From JBKJUK01 sp046590705 (GTDB lineage Bacteria > Acidobacteriota > Thermoanaerobaculia > Gp7-AA8): a stretch of 14,698 nt of DNA. A model generated the notes under the pieces. The model did not search any database. It was not told the DNA's origin and saw nothing but the letters and a program-made list of their open reading frames with translations. The stretch's first letter is position 1. Each line of letters starts with the position of its first letter. The DNA lies in the NCBI GenBank assembly GCA_046590705.1, contig JBKJUK010000303.1, positions 1 to 14,698 of the forward strand, read 5' to 3'. The position numbers and the translations under genes were made by a program. Below, piece by piece: positions 1 to 5,725 of this stretch.

Positions 1-40
1 GAACGCAGAACGCAGAACGCAGAACGCAGAACGCAGAACG
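1..40. repeat. 7-bp tandem repeat (GAACGCA)
   Basis: Five perfect copies of GAACGCA plus a partial sixth occupy the first 40 bases and are cut by the window edge, so the true array may be longer. A seven-base unit would shift frame at each copy and no gene covers it, so it looks like an intergenic microsatellite. Isolated GAACGC words recur at about 391, 417 and 425, just before the end of the SGNH hydrolase gene, possibly decayed units. Confidence 0.9.
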
Positions 41-87
41 ATGAAGTAAGAAAGTGCATCAAATTCGCTGCGCCAGGGATGCGGTAG

Positions 88-124
88 TAGGGGCGCGTTG
101 CGCGCGCCCGCTCTCCGGTGCTGT
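88..124. repeat. GC-rich hairpin repeat, family A copy 1
   Basis: The element begins TAGGGGCGCGTTGCGCGCGC and contains a 7-bp stem (GGGCGCG/CGCGCCC) around a TTGCG loop. About 35 bases match a second copy starting at 13776, with one indel and a few changes. Two near-identical copies about 13.7 kb apart in non-coding sequence suggest a dispersed REP-like family; that label is inference. Confidence 0.75.
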
Positions 125-218
125 TCGTCGACCCAGTATTCCTTGACGATCACAGCGCTGGTCCTGCCTTTGATTGGACACTTGAAATTCTGTAGACGGC
201 TCACGTTGAGTGCAGATA

Positions 219-249
219 TGTGTGGCACAGGCAATCCTGCCTGTGGCGC
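219..249. repeat. Hairpin repeat, family B copy 1
   Basis: This 31-bp element has an 8-bp perfect stem, CACAGGCA and TGCCTGTG, around an ATCC loop. An identical 31-bp copy lies at 4388-4418 and an inverted copy at 345-380, so it is a dispersed intergenic repeat rather than a one-off terminator. It has no flanking T run. Confidence 0.85.
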
Positions 250-344
250 CGAGAAGTGAGTTCGAGACCTAGTGCTCGATGTTCGCCGACAGGAGCGACC
301 TCGGTTTAATCGGCTCGAAGCTGCTCTCTCGAAGTCAGTGCGTC

Positions 345-380
345 GCGCCACAGGCAGGATTGGATTGCCTGTGCCACACA
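345..380. repeat. Hairpin repeat, family B copy 2 (inverted, loop expanded)
   Basis: This is the reverse complement of the copies at 219-249 and 4388-4418, except that five bases (AATCC in the other orientation) are duplicated in the loop, making it 36 bp. With copy 1 it forms a head-to-head pair about 95 bp apart, an arrangement seen in paired REP-like elements. Confidence 0.85.
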
Positions 381-429
381 GGCCGCGTCCGAACGCAAGA
401 TGTCCAATCTCCATACGAACGCCTGAACG

Positions 430-1161
430 CTAAGGTGCAGGCTTTGCGCTGCGCAGAATTACCTCGGCTTCCGGCAGGATCTGTTGCGTCCACTCGGCGT
501 ACATTTGTGCTGATGGGTGCAGGCCGTCCGGAGCGATCAGAGTTGGGTCGGCTCTGCGGGAACCTGGCGTGATGTCGACGTAGCGGGCTCCCGCTGCCAG
601 TGCGAGCCTCCTGTTGCTGGCGTTGTAGGTGTTGATCTCCGTAGCGATTTTTTTCGAGTCACGACTCGCGGCGAAGGGTGTAACGCCCCAGTCCGGAATG
701 GAGACCACGATCACGTGCGACGCGTCATTTCCGGCGAATGTAATCGCTCGTTGGAGAAGCGCGCTGAATTCCGTTTCGTAGTTGGCAAGTGGCCGTCCCC
801 GGTATTGATTGTTGACGCCGATCAGCAGCGTGACCAGATCGTAGGGTCCCGCAGGTCGCTGCTCGTCGATGGCGGCGTTGAGTTCATCGGTCGTCCAGCC
901 AGTCTTCGCGATGATCTCGGGATCATTCACGGCGATGCCCTTGCTTCGCAGTTCCTCAACTAATTGTTCCGGCCATCGCTCCTTCGTTCCGACCGCTTCG
1001 CCGATGGTGTAGGAGTCGCCGAGTGCGAGGAAGGTCGGGCCGCCCTGGTTCATGCTTCCTCCTGATTTTCTGCCAGTGGTGCCGCTCGAGCAGGCCAGTG
1101 TTGAAAGAGCAACGAGCAACAGGACCGAGAGTCTGTGCGTGTGAAGTTTGGTTGCATTCAT
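430..1161 (-). CDS. SGNH/GDSL-family hydrolase, predicted lipoprotein
   Basis: This 243-residue protein is a probable secreted esterase or lipase-like hydrolase of the SGNH superfamily. The blocks are in order: FLALGDSYTIG (Ser50, likely nucleophile), Gly88 in AKTGWT, LLIGVNNQ (Gly115 and Asn118 region) and DGLHP (Asp212, His215). Residues 1-24 are a basic start, a hydrophobic stretch and a lipobox-like TLAC, so a lipid anchor at Cys24 is likely although the -3 residue is not canonical. An in-frame ATG at 1317 would add 52 residues before the signal peptide. The ATG at 1161 is preferred because GGAGG lies about 8-10 bases upstream and the signal peptide starts there. The gene is divergent from the DoxX-like gene. 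The substrate cannot be told; fold assignment is confident. Confidence 0.9.
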   Translation of the reverse strand: MNATKLHTHRLSVLLLVALSTLACSSGTTGRKSGGSMNQGGPTFLALGDSYTIGEAVGTKERWPEQLVEELRSKGIAVNDPEIIAKTGWTTDELNAAIDEQRPAGPYDLVTLLIGVNNQYRGRPLANYETEFSALLQRAITFAGNDASHVIVVSIPDWGVTPFAASRDSKKIATEINTYNASNRRLALAAGARYVDITPGSRRADPTLIAPDGLHPSAQMYAEWTQQILPEAEVILRSAKPAP

Positions 1162-1264
1162 GCCTTTTCCTCCGGAGGACGATACAACAGCGGTCCGACC
1201 TCCCGACAATCCCGCGGGTACGACCTGGTTGCGATCTCTTTCAGGACGTGCGAGAACCTGTGTC

Positions 1265-1660
1265 ATGAGAAACAGAGTCAAGTCGATCTCCTGCTGGGTG
1301 GCCGGACTGTTGTTCATCCTGGCCGGTGCGAACCACTTTCGTTCGCCTCAGTTCTATCTGCAGATCATGCCCGACTACATCCCCTGGCATCTGCCGCTGG
1401 TGTACATCAGCGGTCTGGCAGAAATGGTCGGGGGAGCGGGACTACTCATTCGCAAAACCAGACATGCCGCTTCCTGGTTTCTGATTTTGCTCCTGGTGGC
1501 GGTGTTTCCGGCGAATGTTGATTCCGCACTCAATGGCTCGCAGTTTCAGGGGAGGGAAGTCGCAGCGTGGATTCTCTGGGCTCGACTTCCGTTGCAGGGA
1601 GTACTGATCGCATGGATTCATTGGTTGGGGAACGGGAGGAGAACTTGGCGTAGTGAGTAG
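1265..1660 (+). CDS. DoxX-like small integral membrane protein
   Basis: This 131-residue, strongly hydrophobic protein has about four membrane segments (roughly residues 8-24, 44-62, 68-84 and 100-120). The pattern AGANHF, followed by FYLQIMPDYIPWHLPLVY and then SGLAEMVGGAGLL, is typical of DoxX-family proteins, which are inner-membrane proteins of poorly defined role, some linked to redox or thiosulfate metabolism. The first in-frame ATG at 1148 would overlap the divergent SGNH gene and add a non-hydrophobic, proline-rich leader, so ATG 1265 is chosen even though its ribosome-binding site is weak. Family assignment is by pattern recognition; no specific function is proposed. Confidence 0.8.
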   Translation: MRNRVKSISCWVAGLLFILAGANHFRSPQFYLQIMPDYIPWHLPLVYISGLAEMVGGAGLLIRKTRHAASWFLILLLVAVFPANVDSALNGSQFQGREVAAWILWARLPLQGVLIAWIHWLGNGRRTWRSE

Positions 1661-1746
1661 AGCAAGGTCGTGGGACCGCCCCGTCCGATCGAAGTTGTGG
1701 GAGCAGTGTTCGTTATCGGAGAGGCTCGGGAGCTCCGCGCGATCAT

Positions 1747-1814
1747 CCCCTCTCCCCAAGCGGATTGACGCAACTTCGAAAATCGCCTTCGGGGAGAGGG
1801 TTAGGGAGAGGGGC
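1747..1814. repeat. CCCTCTCC-type hairpin element, family C copy 1
   Basis: The element starts CCCCTCTCCCC and ends GGGGAGAGGGTTAGGGAGAG, so its ends are complementary and could fold into an imperfect hairpin of about 68 bp. Its reverse complement aligns with the element at 1896-1964, sharing the first ~30 bases almost exactly and diverging in the centre. Confidence 0.75.
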
Positions 1815-1895
1815 TGCCAATGAGCTGACGGCATTGGTCGGAGTAGTAGTCAACGCCAGCGCATTTGACTCCTCGGCCACGCCGTTTAAGTCGTC

Positions 1896-1964
1896 TCCCC
1901 TCTCCCTGACCCTCTCCCCGAAGACGATCATGAACGTAGCGGGCGATTTGACCGGGGAGAGGGA
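1896..1964. repeat. CCCTCTCC-type hairpin element, family C copy 2 (inverted)
   Basis: This begins CCCCTCTCCCTGACCCTCTC and ends at GGGGAGAGG, in opposite orientation to the copy at 1747-1814. The conserved outer bases and variable middle suggest selection on, or mobility of, the terminal inverted repeats, as in REP or MITE-like elements. No encoded protein is present. Confidence 0.75.
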
Positions 1965-1991
1965 AGGAACCGCCGACTCGCAACGTGGAGG

Positions 1992-2009
1992 TGTGAGAAA
2001 TGCGGGCTG
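1992..2009. repeat. Short dispersed word, copy 1
   Basis: An 18-base word, TGTGAGAAATGCGGGCTG, matches 16 of 18 positions at 8576-8593. Both copies lie just outside genes on the same strand. Whether it is a repeat family or chance cannot be decided from two copies. Confidence 0.4.
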
Positions 2010-2013
2010 ATCT

Positions 2014-4320
2014 TCATTTCGTTTTTCTGATCGTTTTGTGTGTCGGTTGTGCGGTCCAGGGGTCTTCCGGCCAGGGATGTTTCGGGTAGCGTGCGCGCAG
2101 CTCTCGACGAACCTCGGAGTAGGTGTTGTTCCAGAAGCTGCGTAGATCGCTGGTGGTTTGCATCGGGCGGCCGGCAGGGGAGAGCATTTCGAACGTGACC
2201 GGAAGTCTTCGAGGTCCGAGGCGCGGGGTGTCTCCGAGTCCGAAGAGTTCCTGCAGTTTTACGGAGGCGACGATACTTCCGTCCGCGCGATAGTCGAGGC
2301 GCGTGGTGCGGCCGCTGGGCAGCGGCAGCAGCTCAGGAGCATGCTTCTCGATCTCGCGCGCACTCTGCCACGTCAGAAGTTGATCGAGAGCCTTTGGAGC
2401 GTCGTCACTGTGGGCATAGTGCTCGTTGACCAATGCATCCACATCGATTTCGACTCCTGCAATTTCCGCGCGTCGAAGTGTTGCAGCGTTCTTCTCGCGA
2501 AGGAGAGTTGCCGTGCGCTCGATGAGTAGCGGTCGTGCCGAATCTCGATCTACGTCGGCCTTCTGTTCCCACAGAAGAATCTGGTCGTACCAGGCCCGCT
2601 CGGTCGCCGCGGCCCGGCCATCCGGATTGATCGTGACCGTAATCTCCTTTCGCGTCGGCGAAAGCCAGCTGCGCTCGACTGCACTGGCCAGTCGAATGAT
2701 GGGGTCTCCGCTTCGCGCGCTGGTCATCTCCACGGCTACGATGAACTCGGCATTCACCACGCCGCTCTCTCTGGCCAGACGCGCGCCGCTACCGTTCGAC
2801 ATCAGGAAGCGATCGGAGTTCTTCTCCCTGCGCTGTCCGACACGATCAGCGTAGCCACTGAAGACTGCCTTGAGAAAAGCAGCCTCACTCTGCGCTGCAG
2901 CCGGCGCAGAATCCTGGACGAGTTTACGGAGCTGCGATTCGAGGACTCGCGTGCTGTCCGCCGCAGAGCTCAGTTGGTCGCCTACTTCCAGCAGATCAGA
3001 ACTGCTGCTGACCGAGCCGCCCATCCTGCGATCGATTCGCCGCCCTTCCGAGAGCATCGCGCAGGCGGCGGAAATGCGGCGGTCCCCCTGCGAGGCGAGG
3101 AGCATTGCACCGAGACGTGGGTGCAGAGGGATGGCCACAATGCGAAGTCCCAGGGCGGTGATCTTCGCGTCTGCGTACGCACCGATCCGCTCGAGTAAAT
3201 GAAGCGCTGCATCAATTCTCGACTGCTCGGGTTGCTCGTACCAGTCGAAGGTACTCGGGTGCGCTCCCCACGCCAGAATCTGCAGGACGGTACCTGCGAG
3301 ATCAACCCTGAAAATTTCCGGCTGCTGCCGTTCATGAAGAATTTCGCGTCGGTCCCAGCATCGAATCACTTTGCCGCTGCGCACACGTCCCGCGCGTCCT
3401 GCTCGCTGATCCGCAGAAGCGCGAGAGATTCTTTCGGGAGCCAGCGTGTCGACGCCGCGCTCATCGTCGTATCGCGCAGTTTTCTGGATTCCTGAATCGA
3501 TCACCACGGTGATGCCTTCCACCGTCAGCGAAGTCTCGGCAATGTTGGTCGAGAGGATGACTTTTTGCTCATTCGATGGATTCAGCGCCGCGTCCTGAAG
3601 CTCTCCGCTTAGAGATCCATGGAGCGAAAAAATGCGAACTCCTCGAAGGGTCCCGAGTTCTGCGCGAACCAGTTCGATCTCAGATGCGCCGGGAAGAAAG
3701 ACCAGATGATCTCCTCGGTCGCGGAGTACCGATTCTCGAATTGAAGTCGACACGGAGACGTCTGGTCGATACTCGATCTCCAGCGGAAACAGACGCCCTT
3801 CGATCGAAAGGATCGGTGCATCATTGAGGTATGCCGAAACTGGAGCGGGATCGAGCGTGGCAGACATCACCACAATTCGAAGGTCAAGGCGCGCCAGCCA
3901 GGCCTGCTTAGCCAGCGCAAGGGCGAGATCTGTGTGAACGCTGCGCTCGTGAAATTCGTCGAGGATGATGGTCGAAAATTCGCTGAGCAGCGGATCGCTC
4001 TGCATTCTCGCCGTGAGAATCCCCTCGGTCGCGACGAGCAATCGCGTTGAAGGTGTGAAGGAGCGGTCGTTCCGCATCTGCCAGCCGACTTCGTTTCCAG
4101 CGGTCCACCCCTGTTCGTAGGCGATGCGCCGCGCCAGCGCGCGAGCAGCAATCCGCCGCGGTTGAAGCACGATTGTTTTCCCATGCATCGCCAGGTGCGG
4201 CGGAACACGCGTGGTCTTGCCGGCGCCCGGCGCCGCGACCACGATCACCGCGCGATGCTGCTCGAGGGCCGCATGGATTTCGTGAAGATGCGCGTCGATC
4301 GGTAGCGGCGTTTTTGGCAC
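2014..4320 (-). CDS. hrpB: ATP-dependent helicase HrpB (DEAH/RHA type)
   Basis: This 768-residue protein is a superfamily 2 RNA-helicase-like ATPase. Motifs in order: Walker A APGAGKTT (Lys35), DEFH box (121-124), SAT (153-155), TNIAETSLT (258-266) and QRAGRAGR (305-312). The C-terminal segment, with LSPAGRPMQTTSDL, FWNNTYSEVRREL and ARYPKHPWPEDP, is diagnostic of HrpB rather than HrpA. HrpB's physiological role is poorly defined. The GTG at 4320 is chosen because it gives the usual short leader before motif I. An ATG at 4485 would add 55 residues translated from intergenic hairpin repeats. There is no Shine-Dalgarno sequence; a TACTAT hexamer ends 6 bases before the GTG, so a leaderless mRNA is possible. 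Length is near the family norm (slightly short). Confidence 0.95.
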   Translation of the reverse strand: MPKTPLPIDAHLHEIHAALEQHRAVIVVAAPGAGKTTRVPPHLAMHGKTIVLQPRRIAARALARRIAYEQGWTAGNEVGWQMRNDRSFTPSTRLLVATEGILTARMQSDPLLSEFSTIILDEFHERSVHTDLALALAKQAWLARLDLRIVVMSATLDPAPVSAYLNDAPILSIEGRLFPLEIEYRPDVSVSTSIRESVLRDRGDHLVFLPGASEIELVRAELGTLRGVRIFSLHGSLSGELQDAALNPSNEQKVILSTNIAETSLTVEGITVVIDSGIQKTARYDDERGVDTLAPERISRASADQRAGRAGRVRSGKVIRCWDRREILHERQQPEIFRVDLAGTVLQILAWGAHPSTFDWYEQPEQSRIDAALHLLERIGAYADAKITALGLRIVAIPLHPRLGAMLLASQGDRRISAACAMLSEGRRIDRRMGGSVSSSSDLLEVGDQLSSAADSTRVLESQLRKLVQDSAPAAAQSEAAFLKAVFSGYADRVGQRREKNSDRFLMSNGSGARLARESGVVNAEFIVAVEMTSARSGDPIIRLASAVERSWLSPTRKEITVTINPDGRAAATERAWYDQILLWEQKADVDRDSARPLLIERTATLLREKNAATLRRAEIAGVEIDVDALVNEHYAHSDDAPKALDQLLTWQSAREIEKHAPELLPLPSGRTTRLDYRADGSIVASVKLQELFGLGDTPRLGPRRLPVTFEMLSPAGRPMQTTSDLRSFWNNTYSEVRRELRARYPKHPWPEDPWTAQPTHKTIRKTK

Positions 4321-4326
4321 AGGAAG

Positions 4327-4332
4327 ATAGTA
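4327..4332 (-). promoter_or_regulatory. Possible -10 element for hrpB (leaderless start)
   Basis: On the minus strand TACTAT (4 of 6 to TATAAT) is followed by CTTCCT and then GTG at 4320. Transcription normally starts about 7 bases after the hexamer, which is the G of the start codon. No convincing -35 box is visible, and the leader has no Shine-Dalgarno sequence. Confidence 0.4.
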
Positions 4333-4387
4333 AGGCAGTAGTTGGTAGTCAGGAGCCAGTAACCAGAAGGCGGGCGAACATGCATCC

Positions 4388-4418
4388 TGTGTGGCACAGG
4401 CAATCCTGCCTGTGGCGC
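4388..4418. repeat. Hairpin repeat, family B copy 3
   Basis: This 31-bp element is identical to the copy at 219-249, about 4.2 kb away, and has the same 8-bp stem with ATCC loop. It lies upstream of the hrpB start inside the larger inverted repeat. Confidence 0.85.
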
Positions 4419-4465
4419 GCTGCATGCGATTCTGAGCCGACTCTGCGGATGCGGCACGAACCGGT

Positions 4466-4520
4466 GTTGAAAACTCCGGCCACAAGGTGGCGCTCCACAG
4501 TGGTGGCCAAAGTTTTCAAC
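4466..4520. repeat. Long imperfect hairpin
   Basis: Arms at 4466-4483 (GTTGAAAACT then CCGGCCAC) and 4503-4520 (GTGGCCAA then AGTTTTCAAC) pair at 16 of 18 positions. The loop contains a smaller hairpin, GTGG-CGCT-CCAC. It has no downstream T run in the expected place, so it is more likely a repeat element than a simple terminator for tatC. Confidence 0.7.
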
Positions 4521-4587
4521 TTTGGGCTTTTCGCCCGGCGTCCACATGACTTCGCAGGGCCGTACTTACTGGTTACTGGCTCCTCAG

Positions 4588-5382
4588 CTACTGTCTACTG
4601 CTCTCAGCTCGCTCTCGTTTAGCGAACAGAAAAGCAACCGCCACTCCCAGGAGGTAGAGCAGGATCATCGGCACGGCCAGAGCTGTCTGCGTGACCATGT
4701 CCGGGGTGGGTGTGATGACGGCCGAGAAAATGAAGATGAAGAGCACCGCGTACTTGAACTTTTTGAGAAGAAACTGAGGAGTGACGATCCCGAGTCGCGC
4801 CAGGAAGAAGATCAGGATGGGTGTTTCGAACACGATGGCCATGGCCAGAATCATCTTGCTGGCGAATGAAAAGTAGTCGTCGATGGTGATGACCTGCCTG
4901 AACTCCGCTCCCATTTCAATGAAGAACTTGCAGGCCATTGGAAACACGGTCTTGTAGCCGAAGTAGCCGCCGCCGACGAAGAAAGCCGTAGCCACGATGA
5001 TGAACGGCGAGGCATAGCGGCGCTCCCGAGGATAGAGGCCCGGAGCGATGAAAAGCCAGAGCTGTCCGAGAATGAAGGGTGAGGCCAGGAAGACCGCGGA
5101 GAAGAAAGCTACCTTCATGTAGAGAAAGAAGGGAGATGTGAGTCTCGTGAAGGCCAGTTTCTCGCCTTTGGGGAGGTACTGGAGAATCGGTTGCTGTAGG
5201 AATTCGAAAATCTGCGGCGCGAAACTCCATGAAATGGCGAACGCGACTACCAGCGCGATGATCGAGTACATGAGCCGCTTGCGCAGCTCGTGCAGATGGT
5301 CGAGGAACGACATCTGCGGAAGTTGTTCGTCGGTGGAGTCGGAGGCCGTTCGCTCGCGGAAGGCGTCGGCAGAAAATGTCAT
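4588..5382 (-). CDS. tatC: Twin-arginine translocase subunit TatC
   Basis: This 264-residue inner-membrane protein recognises twin-arginine signal peptides for export of folded proteins. It shows FLDHLHELRKRL (residues 26-37, Glu32 equivalent to the conserved signal-binding glutamate), FIAPGLYPRERR (111-122), FETPILIFFLARLG (Glu186) and AVITPTPDMVTQ (221-232), with six hydrophobic segments and a short charged C-terminus. The first ~23 residues form a hydrophilic extension before the usual start. Its ATG overlaps the tatA stop as ATGA with no clear ribosome-binding site, which points to translational coupling. Length is normal for the family. Confidence 0.97.
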   Translation of the reverse strand: MTFSADAFRERTASDSTDEQLPQMSFLDHLHELRKRLMYSIIALVVAFAISWSFAPQIFEFLQQPILQYLPKGEKLAFTRLTSPFFLYMKVAFFSAVFLASPFILGQLWLFIAPGLYPRERRYASPFIIVATAFFVGGGYFGYKTVFPMACKFFIEMGAEFRQVITIDDYFSFASKMILAMAIVFETPILIFFLARLGIVTPQFLLKKFKYAVLFIFIFSAVITPTPDMVTQTALAVPMILLYLLGVAVAFLFAKRERAESSRQ

Positions 5383-5621
5383 GGCTGCGTGGAGTTGCGG
5401 GCCAGGCTACCTTCCGGCACCTCGGTCCTGGGCAGTTCTTTCTCGTCTTCGATGCGCACTTCTTCTTCGAGCGTGTTCTTCAACTCGTTCGTGGCGCGCT
5501 TGAACTCACCCATGGCGCGACCGATCGAGCGTCCAATTTCAGGCAGTTTCTTCGGTCCGAAAACGATCAACGCGACTGCGAAGATCATCATCAATTCCGG
5601 GAATCCCAACGAACCAAACAT
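5379..5621 (-). CDS. tatA: Twin-arginine translocase subunit TatA/E family
   Basis: This 80-residue pore-forming Tat subunit has one N-terminal membrane helix (about residues 3-20) with the family hinge FGPKKLPEIGRSIG (21-34), an amphipathic helix and an acidic tail. An AGAGG-like ribosome-binding site lies about 7 bases before the ATG. It sits directly upstream of tatC and overlaps it by four bases. No separate tatB lies in this window. A single TatA-type protein may serve both roles, as in minimal TatAC systems, or tatB may lie elsewhere. TatB is considered less likely because of the short length. Confidence 0.93.
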   Translation of the reverse strand: MFGSLGFPELMMIFAVALIVFGPKKLPEIGRSIGRAMGEFKRATNELKNTLEEEVRIEDEKELPRTEVPEGSLARNSTQP

Positions 5622-5700
5622 GTTTATGCCTCTCGAACCAGTGTAATGCCTGCTGCGTACTGTTTTGTGAACAACTGAGATTTCGCGAATACTCCATCGA

Positions 5701-5706
5701 TATAAT
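5701..5706 (+). promoter_or_regulatory. -10 element of the S41 protease gene
   Basis: A perfect TATAAT is present 19 bases before the chosen ATG at 5726, in the tatA/protease divergent gap. It overlaps the upstream in-frame ATG at 5705, which argues against that ATG as the start. No good -35 hexamer is seen at 16-18 bases upstream. Confidence 0.55.
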
Positions 5707-5725
5707 GACGTTGAGACGGGTAACT

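Larger units (their letters stand above)
1..429. other. Intergenic region with repeats, no gene recognised
   Basis: No credible coding region is seen here. The only open frame of note (about 97 codons from 279) runs through the inverted hairpin repeat and into the antisense of the SGNH hydrolase gene, with no recognisable domain. The stretch carries the 7-bp array, one GC-rich hairpin element (88-124) and two oppositely oriented copies of another hairpin repeat (219-249 and 345-380). Confidence 0.7.
1661..2013. other. Intergenic region with inverted repeat pair, no gene recognised
   Basis: The 353 bases between the DoxX-like gene and the 3' end of hrpB contain short open frames on both strands, but these mostly translate the C/G-rich repeat elements at 1747-1814 and 1896-1964 and show no domain. 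No tRNA or obvious terminator was seen. A word near the end (1992-2009) recurs at 8576-8593. Confidence 0.7.
4336..4600. repeat. Large inverted repeat with nested hairpins
   Basis: Arms at 4336-4366 and 4569-4600 are reverse complements: a 15-base core (GGAGCCAGTAACCAG) is perfect and the rest is close. They enclose the family B hairpin at 4388-4418 and a long hairpin at 4466-4520. The structure fills most of the gap between tatC and hrpB; the right arm overlaps the last codons of tatC by about 13 bases. No gene is seen inside. Confidence 0.75.

Noticed and set aside
219..380. CRISPR-like array
   Set aside because: Only two oppositely oriented repeat copies are present, with no regular spacers or cas genes.
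1148..1264. 39-residue extension of the DoxX-like protein
   Set aside because: It overlaps the divergent SGNH gene start and is proline-rich, unlike the family.
1743..2010. Small open frames on both strands
   Set aside because: They translate the inverted C/G-rich elements and have no family match.
4321..4485. 55-residue N-terminal extension of hrpB from an ATG at 4485
   Set aside because: The extension is translated intergenic sequence, including the family B hairpin, and the conserved HrpB start fits the GTG at 4320.
4466..4520. Intrinsic terminator of tatC
   Set aside because: The stem is long but no T run follows on the minus strand; it looks like a repeat element.
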